NCBI RefSeq assembly: GCF_013359735.1
Contig: NZ_JABFMX010000003.1
Location: 124,001-188,000, forward strand
Source of the DNA: Arthrobacter sp. C9C5
GTDB lineage: Bacteria > Actinomycetota > Actinomycetes > Actinomycetales > Micrococcaceae
Reading direction: 5' to 3'
Length of the DNA stretch: 64,000 nucleotides
Each line of letters opens with the position of its first letter. The first letter of the stretch is position 1. Made by a program: the position numbers and the translations under genes. Under the pieces are notes generated by a model, which saw only the letters and a list, made by a program, of their open reading frames with translations, made no database searches and was not told the origin of the DNA. This document shows, in pieces, positions 34,925 through 43,541 of this stretch.

Positions 34925-35593
34925 TCAGGCCACGGTGATACCCAGATGGCCGGCCAGCAGCGGGGCCAGCAGGGTGAGCTGGTGCTCGTCGACCACGATG
35001 CCGGCGAGGCTGCCGAGGCCGCTGAGGGACCGGAACTCCGTGCCGCGCAGGTCGAAGTCCTTCAGCCGCGCTCCACTGAAGTCCAGGCTGCCGATGGTGC
35101 AGTTCTTCAGCGCCACCCGGGTGGCCGTGCAGGAGCCAAGGTCCAGTTCGTTAATGATGCAGTCGCTGATCTGCACGTCCACCAGTTTGGAGCCGCGGAG
35201 GTTGACGTAGTCCAGCTTGCCGCCGTCGATCCGCACCGACTGCCAGCCGCTTTCATACAGTTCCGCCGACCCCCAGCGGGGGTTGCGGATCTCGACGTCG
35301 CGCAGGCTCGAGCGCGCCGCCGTGAAGACCGGGGCGTAGACCTCGGCCAGGACGCAGTCGCGGAAGCTGGCGCCGCGCAGCTGGGTCTCGTTGAAGGAGG
35401 CGCCGTCAAACTCGCACTCGGCGAAATCCGCGCCGCTGAGCTCCAGTCCGTCCGCGGGCGCGCGGGTGTACCGGACGCCGTCGTAGCGCTCCCCTCGGCG
35501 GAAATCGGGGGCAGGATCCTCCGCAAGGTCCGCCAGCCGGACCGGCGTGAGGCGCGGGGCGGTGACTTTGGGCCCGCCGGCGGGCTTGGCCAT
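34925..35593 (-). CDS. Pentapeptide-repeat protein
   Basis: A 222-residue protein whose residues about 50-190 follow the A(D/N)LXX-like pentapeptide pattern (ELSGADFAECEFDGASF, LRGASFRDCVLAEVY, YVNLRGSKLVDV, LDFSGARLKDFDLRG). These form a right-handed beta-helix; some mimic DNA and bind gyrase, most have no known role. ATG 35593 with GGCGGAG upstream is preferred to earlier in-frame codons. It is a single gene. Confidence 0.85.
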   Translation of the reverse strand: MAKPAGGPKVTAPRLTPVRLADLAEDPAPDFRRGERYDGVRYTRAPADGLELSGADFAECEFDGASFNETQLRGASFRDCVLAEVYAPVFTAARSSLRDVEIRNPRWGSAELYESGWQSVRIDGGKLDYVNLRGSKLVDVQISDCIINELDLGSCTATRVALKNCTIGSLDFSGARLKDFDLRGTEFRSLSGLGSLAGIVVDEHQLTLLAPLLAGHLGITVA

Positions 35594-35722
35594 CACTGTA
35601 ACTCCGCCTTGGCAACGGTCGTTCCTTGGGCTGGGGTGGTTGAGGGCTCCATGGTTTGAGCCTAGCCGGGCGGATCGGAAAACCCTGGGCCTGGGCCGGA
35701 TCGAATGATCCTGCAAAAGGAC

Positions 35723-35753
35723 TTGAAATAGTAAGCATGCTTCGTGTTATGGT
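35723..35753 (+). promoter_or_regulatory. csbD promoter with AATAGTAAGCATG motif
   Basis: TTGAAA (35723-35728) and TATGGT (35748-35753), 19 nt apart, are plausible -35/-10 boxes. The spacer holds AATAGTAAGCATG (35728-35740), also found inverted at 12146-12158. Confidence 0.5.
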
Positions 35754-35798
35754 GAAAGTGCGTTGAATTTCAACCGGAAACGAAAGGTGGAGTACACC

Positions 35799-35975
35799 AT
35801 GGGTATCGGAGACAAGATTCAGAACGAAGCGGAGCACCTCGGCGGCAAGGCCAAGGAAGCTACCGGAAACGCCACGGACAACGACCGCCTGAAGGCCGAA
35901 GGGCAGAAGGACCAGGTCGTCGCCGACGCGAAGAAGGTCGGCGAAAACGTCAAGGACGCGGTCAAGCGCGACTAG
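35799..35975 (+). CDS. CsbD family stress protein
   Basis: A 58-residue charged helical protein: MGIGDKIQNEAEHLGGKAKEA, then TGNATDNDRLKAEGQKDQV. CsbD-like proteins are induced by general stress; their function is unknown. AAAGGTGGAG about 7 nt upstream fixes ATG 35799. It is monocistronic, with its own promoter and an intrinsic terminator. Confidence 0.92.
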   Translation: MGIGDKIQNEAEHLGGKAKEATGNATDNDRLKAEGQKDQVVADAKKVGENVKDAVKRD

Positions 35976-35987
35976 TCCAAAAAATCG

Positions 35988-36030
35988 ACGGCGTCGGACA
36001 TTCCTTTGGGGGATGTCCGGCGCCGTTTTT
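35988..36030 (+). terminator. Intrinsic terminator of csbD
   Basis: ACGGCGTCGGACAT pairs with ATGTCCGGCGCCGT (36013-36026, one mismatch) around an 11-nt loop and runs into TTTTT. It is the best canonical terminator in the window. Confidence 0.9.
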
Positions 36031-36090
36031 CGTGGCCGGATGCAAGACTGTCCGAACACGACACCCGCACCGCCCGACCTAGGAGTGCAC

Positions 36091-36861
36091 ATGGCCAGGA
36101 ATTCCGCGAACCGGGGCGAAGACCCGGACATGGCTCTGCATAACGTCGACCTCAGCGGGGCCAGCCTCGCTGCCGGCGGCTCGCCCCGGCTCCGCGGCTA
36201 CCTGGCGGAGCCGGAAGGGGACGGCCCCTTCCCGGCCGTGCTGATGATCCACGAAGCCTTTGGCCTGGATGGCATCACGGTCCGGCAGGCCGAGCGGATG
36301 GCGGCCGCCGGCTATCTCACCCTGGCCGTGGACCTGTTCAGCGACGGCGGGGCGCGCCGCTGCCTCGTCTCGACCATGCGCTCCCTGGCTGCCGGGCAGG
36401 GTCGCGCGTTTATGGACCTGGCGACGGCGCGGCAGTGGCTGTTGGATTCGGGCCGCACGACCGGAAAAATCGGCGTCATCGGCTTCTGCATGGGCGGCGG
36501 CTTCGCCCTGCTGCTGGCCAATGACGGCTTCGACGCCGCGGCGGTGAACTACGGCAGGCTGCCCAAGGACCCGGCAACGGAGCTCGCCGGCGCCTGTCCG
36601 ATCGTTGCCAACTTCGGCGCGAAGGACCGTTCCCTTCCCGGGGCGGCGGCACGGCTGGCCTCCGTGCTGGAGTCCCTCGGCGTCGAGCACGACATCAAGG
36701 AATTCGAGACGGCCGGCCACTCGTTCCTGAACGACGAGGAAACGGGACCCAGGCCGCTGCGCCCGTTGTTCCGCGTTCTCGGCGTCGGGCCCGATCCTCA
36801 GTCGGCGCCGGAGGCCTGGCGCCGGATCGAAGACCATTTCGCCCGGCATCTGAAGGACTAG
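36091..36861 (+). CDS. Dienelactone hydrolase family protein
   Basis: A 256-residue alpha/beta hydrolase. The triad fits dienelactone hydrolase: Cys nucleophile in IGFCMGGGFA, Asp in FGAKDRSLPG and His in TAGHSFLND. AGGAG 6 nt before ATG 36091 sets the start; an ATG at 36130 is possible. Family enzymes hydrolyse dienelactones or other esters. No ring-cleavage genes are adjacent, so the substrate is unknown. Confidence 0.88.
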   Translation: MARNSANRGEDPDMALHNVDLSGASLAAGGSPRLRGYLAEPEGDGPFPAVLMIHEAFGLDGITVRQAERMAAAGYLTLAVDLFSDGGARRCLVSTMRSLAAGQGRAFMDLATARQWLLDSGRTTGKIGVIGFCMGGGFALLLANDGFDAAAVNYGRLPKDPATELAGACPIVANFGAKDRSLPGAAARLASVLESLGVEHDIKEFETAGHSFLNDEETGPRPLRPLFRVLGVGPDPQSAPEAWRRIEDHFARHLKD

Positions 36862-36874
36862 GAGCCAGATCCCG

Positions 36875-36936
36875 CATCGGCTGCTCCGAAGGCGCCCTTT
36901 TGAAGCCCCCTAACGGAGTTTACGGAGCAATCGATG
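36875..36936. terminator. Imperfect palindrome between convergent genes
   Basis: CATCGGCTGCTCCG (36875) mirrors CGGAGCAATCGATG (to 36936), with weaker pairing inside. Outer arms match those at 12054 and 16532. It sits between the convergent hydrolase and permease genes. Confidence 0.6.
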
Positions 36937-37006
36937 GAACAGACGACGGCGGCGGCCACCTTGTTCAGGTGGCCGCCGCCGTCGTTGTTCATTTAGGACC
37001 GTGATG

Positions 37007-38467
37007 CTAGCTGTACAGCTCGCTCTTCGGTTCGTTGTTCTTGACCTTCTGCCAGCCGAGCCAGAGCACCACCGCGAAGAACGGGATGGTTGCCAGGGTC
37101 CACAGGCCCAGCGGGAAGACCTCGCCGGACTTGCTGGTCATGGTGTCGAAGCCGATCAGCACCGTGATGGCCAGCAAAGCCACCAGTCCGGCCCAGCTGG
37201 TCCACGGTGAACCCGGCATCGGCAGGGAGGACGCGTTGCCCTTGGTCTTACGCAGCGCGATCTGGCTGGCGAAGATCGAGCCCCACGTGAAGATGACGCC
37301 GATCGAGGCGGTGTTCAGTGCGAGGTCGAAGGCGTGCGAGCCGCCCAGCCAGATGTTGAGCAGGATGCCGACGAGGTAGACCGAGCCGATCGCCAGGATC
37401 GCGGCGTAGGGCACGTGGCTCTTGGACATCCGGGTCAGCCACTGCGGGGCATGCCCGTTGTTGGCCATGGTGCGGAAGATCCGGCCGATCGAGTACAGGC
37501 CCGAGTTGCAGGACGACAGCGCGGCGGTGATCACGATCATGTTCATGACGTCGCCCATCCACGGCAGGCCCATCTGGCCGAAGACGGTGACGAACGGCGA
37601 GGTGCCGGCCTTGTACTGGTCCGAGGGCAGCAGCATCGCCAGGAGGGTCACCGAGCCGACGTAGAACACGACGATCCGGATCACGACGGCGCGGATCGCC
37701 TTCGGGACCTCCTTGGCCGGGTCCTCCATCTCGCCGGCGGTGATGCCGACGAGCTCGATGGCGTTGTAGGCGAAGATCACCGCGTTCAGCACCAGGATCA
37801 TCACGAGGGCGCCCTTGGGGAACATGCCGCCGTCGGCCGCGAAGAGGTTGTTCACCGAGGCGTGGCCGTCGCCGACCTTGGCGTTGGTGACCACCATGAA
37901 GGTGCCGACGGCCAGGAAGATCAGGATGGCCGCGACCTTGAGGACCGAGGCCCAGAACTCGAATTCACCGAACGCCTTGACGCTCAGCAGATTCACTCCG
38001 ACGAGCAGCAGCAGCGCCGCGATGGCGGTCAGTTCCACCGGCACGTTGGGGAAGAAGAACTGGAAGTACAGCCCGATCGCGATCAGCTCGGCGATGCCGG
38101 TCATGGCCCAGTTGATGAAGTACATCCAACCGGACAGGTAGGCGCCCTTCTTGCCGAACATCTCACCGGCGTAGCTGACAAACGAGCCGGAGGTCTGGCG
38201 GTACATGATGAGCTCGCCGAGGGCGCGCATCAGCAGGTAGGCGATGACGCCCGCGATGGCGTAGGAGAAGATCAGCGCGGGGCCGGTCGAGGCCAGGCGC
38301 CCGCCGGCACCCATGAAGAGGCCGACGCCGATTGCGCCGCCCATGGCGATCATGGTGACCTGGCGGCCGTTCAGGGACTTCTTGTAGCCCTCGGCGCTGA
38401 GGGTCGAGTCGACGACGGCGGATTGCGCCGGCGCGCTCTTAACTTCTGTGGAAGTACTTTGTGGCAC
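37007..38467 (-). CDS. Amino acid permease (APC superfamily, AAT type)
   Basis: A 486-residue transporter with about 12 membrane helices. The first helix motif IAMGGAIGVGLFMGAGGRL and the following AYLLMRALGELIMYR are typical of the CycA/GabP/AnsP group of proton-coupled amino-acid permeases. The exact substrate cannot be read from sequence. GTG 38467 has AAGGAAC upstream. It is monocistronic. Confidence 0.92.
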   Translation of the reverse strand: MPQSTSTEVKSAPAQSAVVDSTLSAEGYKKSLNGRQVTMIAMGGAIGVGLFMGAGGRLASTGPALIFSYAIAGVIAYLLMRALGELIMYRQTSGSFVSYAGEMFGKKGAYLSGWMYFINWAMTGIAELIAIGLYFQFFFPNVPVELTAIAALLLLVGVNLLSVKAFGEFEFWASVLKVAAILIFLAVGTFMVVTNAKVGDGHASVNNLFAADGGMFPKGALVMILVLNAVIFAYNAIELVGITAGEMEDPAKEVPKAIRAVVIRIVVFYVGSVTLLAMLLPSDQYKAGTSPFVTVFGQMGLPWMGDVMNMIVITAALSSCNSGLYSIGRIFRTMANNGHAPQWLTRMSKSHVPYAAILAIGSVYLVGILLNIWLGGSHAFDLALNTASIGVIFTWGSIFASQIALRKTKGNASSLPMPGSPWTSWAGLVALLAITVLIGFDTMTSKSGEVFPLGLWTLATIPFFAVVLWLGWQKVKNNEPKSELYS

Positions 38468-38821
38468 AACTGTTCCTTGTAGGTCGGGGTATTGCCGGGA
38501 CGGGAAGGCGGCTCCGGGAGCACAAGTGTGGGCCCGGCCCGTGCCCTGAGCCTAGGAAAGCGGGCAGGGGTTTAGACCGAAACTCACAACGGGTCGCAGC
38601 GTCGCGCGGCACGTCCATAGTACTAGCCTTCGGCGCCGCACCGTGACGCGGGCTACACCCGGAACCGCTGAAAATACGAAATTAAAACAACGTTTTGACG
38701 CAAAAGCGCTGGTCAGGCCGATGTTTCCATTACTCTGAGCGAACCGGCGGGGATGTTCCTGCCGGTTCGCCTGCGACATCACTGCAGGCCATGGCAGCAG
38801 TGCCGTGAGTCAGGGGGGACT
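38468..38821. other. Divergent intergenic region, 354 bp
   Basis: No gene. It holds the promoters of the permease (minus) and lipoprotein (plus). An AT-rich island at about 38671-38710 contains TTGACG (38695-38700), a possible -35. CATAGTACTAG near 38618-38628 is a possible minus-strand -10 zone. No firm promoter pair could be assigned. Confidence 0.5.
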
Positions 38822-39280
38822 ATGAAACAGAGAGCGCTACTGCCCGCAGTGCTGCTTCTCGTACTAGCAGGGTGTTCGAGCGGCGGTTCCGGTCCGGCCA
38901 CACCCAGCATCGGCAGCACCGCAGCAACGCCGGCACCATCATCATCAGCAGTATCAGGATCTCCGGCGCCGAGCACTTCCGAGCCCGCCGATGTTTCCAC
39001 TTCGCTGAACGCACCCGACGCCTTGCGGAAGCCCATCTGCCGCGCGACGGCCGACGGGTCGTGGTCCTTTACAGGGACCCTCGTCAACAGCAGCGACAAG
39101 AACAAAATGTTCACCGTGGCAATCGCGGTCACCGTCGGCCCTGCAGTGGCAGGGCACACCATCATCACCAAAACCGTCGCTGCCGGCAAGTCGGCCGAGA
39201 TCGCAGCACCGAACTTTGCCAAGACCAAGGACAGCGCCGGGACCTGCACGCCGGTCGTCTCCGTAGAGGATGCGCCATGA
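38822..39280 (+). CDS. Secreted lipoprotein
   Basis: A 152-residue lipoprotein with a short signal peptide and lipobox LAGC at about residue 19-22. A Ser/Pro/Ala-rich linker (about 25-65) leads to a small beta domain with SWSFTGTLVNSSDKNKMFTVAIAV, similar in pattern to FxLYD-type domains. AGGGGGG precedes ATG 38822. Its stop overlaps the next ATG (ATGA), so it is coupled to the L,D-transpeptidase gene and may assist it at the cell surface; this is inferred. Confidence 0.82.
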   Translation: MKQRALLPAVLLLVLAGCSSGGSGPATPSIGSTAATPAPSSSAVSGSPAPSTSEPADVSTSLNAPDALRKPICRATADGSWSFTGTLVNSSDKNKMFTVAIAVTVGPAVAGHTIITKTVAAGKSAEIAAPNFAKTKDSAGTCTPVVSVEDAP

Positions 39281-41199
39281 AAAAACTACTTGTCATCTCA
39301 GCGGTGGTGCTGGGGCTCGCGGCTGGACCGCTGGCGGTCGGACCGGCCTTCGCCGAGACCGCAACGCTGCCACAGGACACAGCCAGCCCCACCGCGACGC
39401 CGAGCAGCGCCCCCGTTCCGACCACGTCCGCCTCGATCACTACCGCAACCGCCACCGCGCCCCCCTTGGAAGGAACCGAGGCAACGAGTGCGTCGGCGGA
39501 ACCCACCGGGGAGCCGAGTGCGCCCGGCGCCGAGCCGACGCCCACCGAGGAGCCGACGCCCACCGAGGAGCCGACGCCCACCGAGGAGCCGACGCCGCCG
39601 GCCGTCGTCGTACAGGGGCCGATCGGCGCGAAGTGGACCGAACTGAAAGGCGCCTCGGGCGTCCTCGGCGCGGCAACCGCGGACCAGCGCTGTTCAAGCG
39701 GGGTCTGCAGCCAGGCGTTCGAGGGCGGGTCGATCTTCTGGACCACGGCAACGGGCGCCCATCCGGTCCTGCGGAAGGCCGGCCACACGGGCCCCCGCTG
39801 GCACGCGAAGGGAGGCCTAGCCGTCCTCGGCTACCCGATCACGGACGAGACCGCGGTGTCCGGCGGAACGATCCAGAAGTTCTCCAACGGCATCGTCCTG
39901 GCGTGGACAGGCACGCAAATGCTGGAGTTCTCCACCCGAAGCGGCATCGGGAGCCGCTGGGTCGCAGCCGGTGGCGAGGCAGTCCTGGGCCTTCCCATGA
40001 CCGCTGAGGTCTGCGGGCTAAAGGCAGCGGGCTGCGTTCAACAGTTCACCAAGGGCCCCATCTACTGGGTGCGCGGCGTCGGCGGCCAAGTGGTCTGGGG
40101 CGGTATTCTCGGACGCTGGAAGGCGGCCGGGGCACAGAACAGCGTCCTCGGCTACCCGGTCAGCGCGGAAAGCTGCGGTTTGCCTTCCCGGGGCTGCGTA
40201 CAGCGCTTCCAGGGTGGCAGCATCTACTGGTCACCCACCACGGGCGCGCAGGCAACCCGGGCCGGCATTGGCAGCAGGTACCTCGCCGCCGGAGCGTCGC
40301 GGGGCATGCTGGGCTACCCGCTGACCGGCGAGATCTGCGGGCAGCCCGCGCGCGGCTGCATGCAACACTTCCAGGGCGGAAGGATCTACTGGTCACCCGC
40401 CACGGGTGCCTGGATCTCCGGCAGGGGAATCGTCAGCAAGTTCATCGCGGCCGGCGGCCCCGGCGGCTCGCTGGGATATCCGATCGGCAGCGAACACTGC
40501 GCCGCAGGCTCCTGTGCACAGTCCTACCAGCGCGGGGACATCACCTGGTCCCGGTCCACCGGCTCCCGGGTGTACGCAATGTCTGAGTGCCGCAACCTCA
40601 ATAACGGCAAGTCCAAATACCCCACATACGGCGCGAACCGCGTCCTGCTCACCTGGACCCAGGGCTACGGACAGAACCATGCGACCAACCTGTACTGCAT
40701 GAAGGTCGCCGGGACGTATGTGCCGGACTGGCGGACTGACGGGTACGTCGGCAAGTCAGGGTTCAAGCCGCCGGGAGTGCCGTCCGGCCCCACCCGGAAC
40801 CTGTTCTCCCCCACCGGCTCGTTTTCCGTGACCGAGGCGTTCGGCCTCGGTAACCCGGGCACGAAGCTTCCCTACCGCACGCTCAATCCCCGCTCGCGCT
40901 GGGGCGGCAACCCTTGGACGGCCACGTACAACAAGTACCACGAGTCCTCCTCCTGGGTCGGCTGGGACGAGAACATGTGGTGGTTCGCCAGCCTGGGCTA
41001 CTACCGCCAGGGCGTGGTGATTAACTACAACCGGCCCAAGATCGTCCAGGATGCGGGATTCGCCATCTTCCTGCACATGACCAAGACCCCGACGGCGGGC
41101 TGCATCTCCCTCGATGACTGGGCAGTGGTGGACTACATCCGCAAGTCCACCCCGGGCGACCGGATCATCATGGGGACCTACGGGGCGCTGTTCCGGTAG
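39277..41199 (+). CDS. LGFP-repeat L,D-transpeptidase-like secreted protein
   Basis: A 640-residue exported protein: signal peptide (about 1-25), a Thr/Pro/Glu linker with EPTPTE repeats, then about six LGFP repeats (residues about 115-430; IGAKW, IGSRWVAAGG, GILGRWKAAG, IGSRYLAAG and so on). LGFP modules bind the envelope in Corynebacteriales-type proteins. The C-terminal domain has FAIFLHMTKTPTAGCISL, the His/Cys pair of YkuD-type L,D-transpeptidases, here with TAGC for SHGC. Start ATG 39277 overlaps the lipoprotein stop. It probably remodels peptidoglycan. Activity is inferred. Confidence 0.85.
   Translation: MKKLLVISAVVLGLAAGPLAVGPAFAETATLPQDTASPTATPSSAPVPTTSASITTATATAPPLEGTEATSASAEPTGEPSAPGAEPTPTEEPTPTEEPTPTEEPTPPAVVVQGPIGAKWTELKGASGVLGAATADQRCSSGVCSQAFEGGSIFWTTATGAHPVLRKAGHTGPRWHAKGGLAVLGYPITDETAVSGGTIQKFSNGIVLAWTGTQMLEFSTRSGIGSRWVAAGGEAVLGLPMTAEVCGLKAAGCVQQFTKGPIYWVRGVGGQVVWGGILGRWKAAGAQNSVLGYPVSAESCGLPSRGCVQRFQGGSIYWSPTTGAQATRAGIGSRYLAAGASRGMLGYPLTGEICGQPARGCMQHFQGGRIYWSPATGAWISGRGIVSKFIAAGGPGGSLGYPIGSEHCAAGSCAQSYQRGDITWSRSTGSRVYAMSECRNLNNGKSKYPTYGANRVLLTWTQGYGQNHATNLYCMKVAGTYVPDWRTDGYVGKSGFKPPGVPSGPTRNLFSPTGSFSVTEAFGLGNPGTKLPYRTLNPRSRWGGNPWTATYNKYHESSSWVGWDENMWWFASLGYYRQGVVINYNRPKIVQDAGFAIFLHMTKTPTAGCISLDDWAVVDYIRKSTPGDRIIMGTYGALFR
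39532..39594 (+). repeat. 18-bp tandem repeat coding EPTPTE
   Basis: Three exact copies of an 18-bp unit beginning GAGCCGACGCCCACC (39532, 39550, 39568) plus a half copy. It makes a flexible linker after the signal peptide region. Confidence 0.9.
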
Positions 41200-41217
41200 A
41201 GCGCCAGCTCCTCAGCT

Positions 41218-41261
41218 ACACAGCTAACGCCCGGCGCCCTCGGCCCGGGCGTTAGCTGTGT
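41218..41261. terminator. Strong hairpin after L,D-transpeptidase
   Basis: ACACAGCTAACGCCCGG (41218-41234) pairs exactly with 41245-41261, loop 10 nt, 18 bp past the stop. A long GC-rich stem, without T-tract. Confidence 0.8.
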
Positions 41262-41278
41262 CCGCACAGCGGCGGGGC

Positions 41279-41284
41279 TAGGCT
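41279..41284 (+). promoter_or_regulatory. Putative -10 box, leaderless CPBP gene
   Basis: TAGGCT lies 6 nt before ATG 41291, with GGTGGC between. Confidence 0.5.
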
Positions 41285-41290
41285 GGTGGC

Positions 41291-42040
41291 ATGGGTCCCG
41301 CTCTCCGTCAACCACCTGCGCAGCGTCCGGAACTGTACGCTTTCTCCCGGCTGGACCTCATCACGGCGGGGATCTACGTGGCAGTGGGCGCGTTCTTCGC
41401 CACCGCCTCAGGCCTGCTGGCCCCGCTCGTGCTGCGGCTCTCGCCCAACCCGGCGGTGGCGTCCTACGCGGTGAACCTTCTCATCTATGCGGTCATCGGC
41501 CTGCTCGCCCTGTCCGCGGCACGCCAGGTCGCACGCCGGGACCTCCGCGTCCTGGCCACGAGGCCCTGGTTCACCCTGCTGATGGTGCCGCTGACCGTGG
41601 TGGCCGCGATGATCCTGACCGCCATCTTGGTGGCAGTGGCAGGGACTCCGCAAACCTCCGCCAACCAGGCCGGCCTGCAGGCACTCATGCAGCAGGTGCC
41701 GGCCTGGCTGATGGTGCCGCTGCTGGTGATTGTGGGCCCCTTCGTGGAGGAGTACATGTTCCGGCACCTGCTCATCGGCAAGCTGAGCCGGAAGCTGAAC
41801 ATCTGGCTCTGCTGCGCGCTCTCCGTAGTGCTGTTCGCGACCATGCACGTCGTGGGCCAGGAGGCGCTGACGCTGCCCGTGCTGATGCCCTACCTCGCCA
41901 TGGGCGCCACCTTGGTGTTCGTCTACGTCTGGACGGGCAAGAATGTGATGTTCTCCTATTTCGTCCATGCCTCGAAGAACCTGCTGGCCGTCATCTTCAT
42001 CTACGCCATCCCGCCGGAAATCCTCGAGCAGCTGCAGTAG
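41291..42040 (+). CDS. CPBP family intramembrane glutamic endopeptidase
   Basis: A 249-residue membrane protein with about seven to eight helices. The Abi/CPBP signature is present: FVEEYMFRHLL (EExxxR) and later downstream His residues in FATMHVVGQEA and YFVHASKN. Related to Rce1-type proteases; bacterial members are often linked to bacteriocin self-immunity or membrane protein turnover. No bacteriocin gene is nearby. Single gene. Confidence 0.88.
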   Translation: MGPALRQPPAQRPELYAFSRLDLITAGIYVAVGAFFATASGLLAPLVLRLSPNPAVASYAVNLLIYAVIGLLALSAARQVARRDLRVLATRPWFTLLMVPLTVVAAMILTAILVAVAGTPQTSANQAGLQALMQQVPAWLMVPLLVIVGPFVEEYMFRHLLIGKLSRKLNIWLCCALSVVLFATMHVVGQEALTLPVLMPYLAMGATLVFVYVWTGKNVMFSYFVHASKNLLAVIFIYAIPPEILEQLQ

Positions 42041-42103
42041 CGTCCGGACAACAACAGCGAAAGCTGCCCCGGCTGCACCCTAGCGCCGCGGGCGCCGTCG
42101 TCG

Positions 42104-42109
42104 TAGGTT
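42104..42109 (+). promoter_or_regulatory. Putative -10 box, leaderless VOC gene
   Basis: TAGGTT lies 6 nt before ATG 42116; the spacer TTTCCC holds no ribosome site. Confidence 0.45.
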
Positions 42110-42115
42110 TTTCCC

Positions 42116-42556
42116 ATGGCACTGAACATCCAAATCGCTGTCGACTGCGTCGATCCCCACGCCCTTGCGGACTGGTGGGCCGAAACCCTGGACTGGGCCG
42201 TGGAGCCGCAGGACGAGGACTTCATCCGTTCCATGATCAAGCAGGGCTTCGCGACGGACGCGGAGACCAAGCGGCACCACGGAAAGCTGGTCTGGCGGGA
42301 CGGCGCCGCCATCCGGCCGCCCGAGGACCTGGGCGTCAAGCCAGCTTCACGCCGGATTCTTTTCCAGACCGCGCCGGAGGCGAAGACCGTCAAGAACCGT
42401 GTCCACTGGGATGTGAACCTGGCCGGCGCTGACAAGGACGAGGTCCGGGCCGCCCTCGAGGCCCGCGGCGCGACGTACCTGTGGACCGCCAACGAGGGCC
42501 CGCATTCCTGGCACACCATGGCGGACCCGGAAGGCAACGAGTTCTGTATCAGCTGA
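42116..42556 (+). CDS. VOC family protein (glyoxalase_6 type)
   Basis: A 146-residue VOC-fold protein: NIQIAVDCVDPHALADWWAETLDW at the N-terminus, RILFQTAPEAKTVKNRVHWDVN in the middle and HSWHTMADPEGNEFCIS at the end. Proteins with this ending are common in Actinobacteria, with unknown substrate. It stands 21 bp before menB but on its own promoter. Confidence 0.87.
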   Translation: MALNIQIAVDCVDPHALADWWAETLDWAVEPQDEDFIRSMIKQGFATDAETKRHHGKLVWRDGAAIRPPEDLGVKPASRRILFQTAPEAKTVKNRVHWDVNLAGADKDEVRAALEARGATYLWTANEGPHSWHTMADPEGNEFCIS

Positions 42557-42565
42557 GCCGATTAC

Positions 42566-42571
42566 TAGACT
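42566..42571 (+). promoter_or_regulatory. Putative -10 box, leaderless menB
   Basis: TAGACT lies 6 nt before GTG 42578. The identical TAGACT-N6-start occurs at 55686. Confidence 0.55.
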
Positions 42572-42577
42572 CGGACT

Positions 42578-43531
42578 GTGAGCAACGAAATCCCCGCCAA
42601 GGTATCCGACGTCTTTGACCCCACCCGCTGGCGCACCGTGACCGGCTTCGACGACTTCCAGGACATGACCTACCACCGGCAGGTGGAGCGCTCCGCGGAC
42701 GGCACCGTGGTCCGGGACCTTCCCACCGTCCGGATCGCCTTCAACCGTCCGGAGGTGCGCAACGCGTTCCGGCCCGGCACCGTGGACGAGCTGTACCGGG
42801 CCATGGACCACGCCCGGATGACCCCCGATGTTGCCACGGTCCTGCTCACCGGCAACGGCCCCTCCGCCAAGGACGGCGGCCACTCGTTCTGCTCCGGCGG
42901 GGACCAGCGGATCCGCGGGCGGGACGGATATCGCTATGCCGAGGGCGAGACAAAGGAGACCATCGACCCCGCCCGCGCCGGCCGGTTGCACATCCTCGAG
43001 GTCCAGCGGCTCATGCGGACCATGCCCAAGGTGGTCATCGCCGTCGTGAACGGCTGGGCGGCCGGCGGCGGCCACTCGCTGCACGTCGTCTCCGACCTCA
43101 CCATCGCCTCCCGGCAGCACGGTAAATTCAAGCAGACCGACGCGACGGTAGGGAGTTTCGACGCCGGCTACGGCTCGGCGCTGCTGGCCCGCCAGATCGG
43201 CCAAAAGTCCGCCCGCGAGATCTTCTTCCTGGCCCGCGAATATTCCGCCGAGGACATGGTCCGGATGGGTGCCGTGAACGAGGCCGTGGACCACGAGCGG
43301 CTCGAGGAGGTGGCGCTGGAGTACGCGGCGGACATCGCCCGGCAGTCCCCGCAGGCCATCCGGATGCTCAAATTCGCCTTCAACCTCGCCGACGACGGCC
43401 TGGCCGGCCAGCAGGTGTTCGCCGGCGAGGCGACGCGGCTGGCCTACATGACGGATGAGGCGGTGGAGGGCAAGGAGGCCTTCCTGGAGAAGCGTGATCC
43501 GGACTGGTCCAAGTTCCCGTACTACTTCTAA
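42578..43531 (+). CDS. menB: 1,4-dihydroxy-2-naphthoyl-CoA synthase
   Basis: A 317-residue crotonase that closes the naphthoquinone ring from o-succinylbenzoyl-CoA. Signatures: FNRPEVRNAFRPGTVDELY, CSGGDQRIRGRDGY, VVIAVVNGWAAGGGHSLHVV, DATVGSFDAGYGSALLARQ and the C-terminal KRDPDWSKFPYYF. Length is usual for actinobacterial MenB. It heads menB-menE-menA. Confidence 0.97.
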   Translation: MSNEIPAKVSDVFDPTRWRTVTGFDDFQDMTYHRQVERSADGTVVRDLPTVRIAFNRPEVRNAFRPGTVDELYRAMDHARMTPDVATVLLTGNGPSAKDGGHSFCSGGDQRIRGRDGYRYAEGETKETIDPARAGRLHILEVQRLMRTMPKVVIAVVNGWAAGGGHSLHVVSDLTIASRQHGKFKQTDATVGSFDAGYGSALLARQIGQKSAREIFFLAREYSAEDMVRMGAVNEAVDHERLEEVALEYAADIARQSPQAIRMLKFAFNLADDGLAGQQVFAGEATRLAYMTDEAVEGKEAFLEKRDPDWSKFPYYF

Positions 43532-43541
43532 GGCTGCCGCT

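Noticed and set aside
38872-39276. N-terminal extension of the L,D-transpeptidase over the lipoprotein
   Set aside because: It would put residues before a clear signal peptide, and overlaps the lipoprotein on the same strand.
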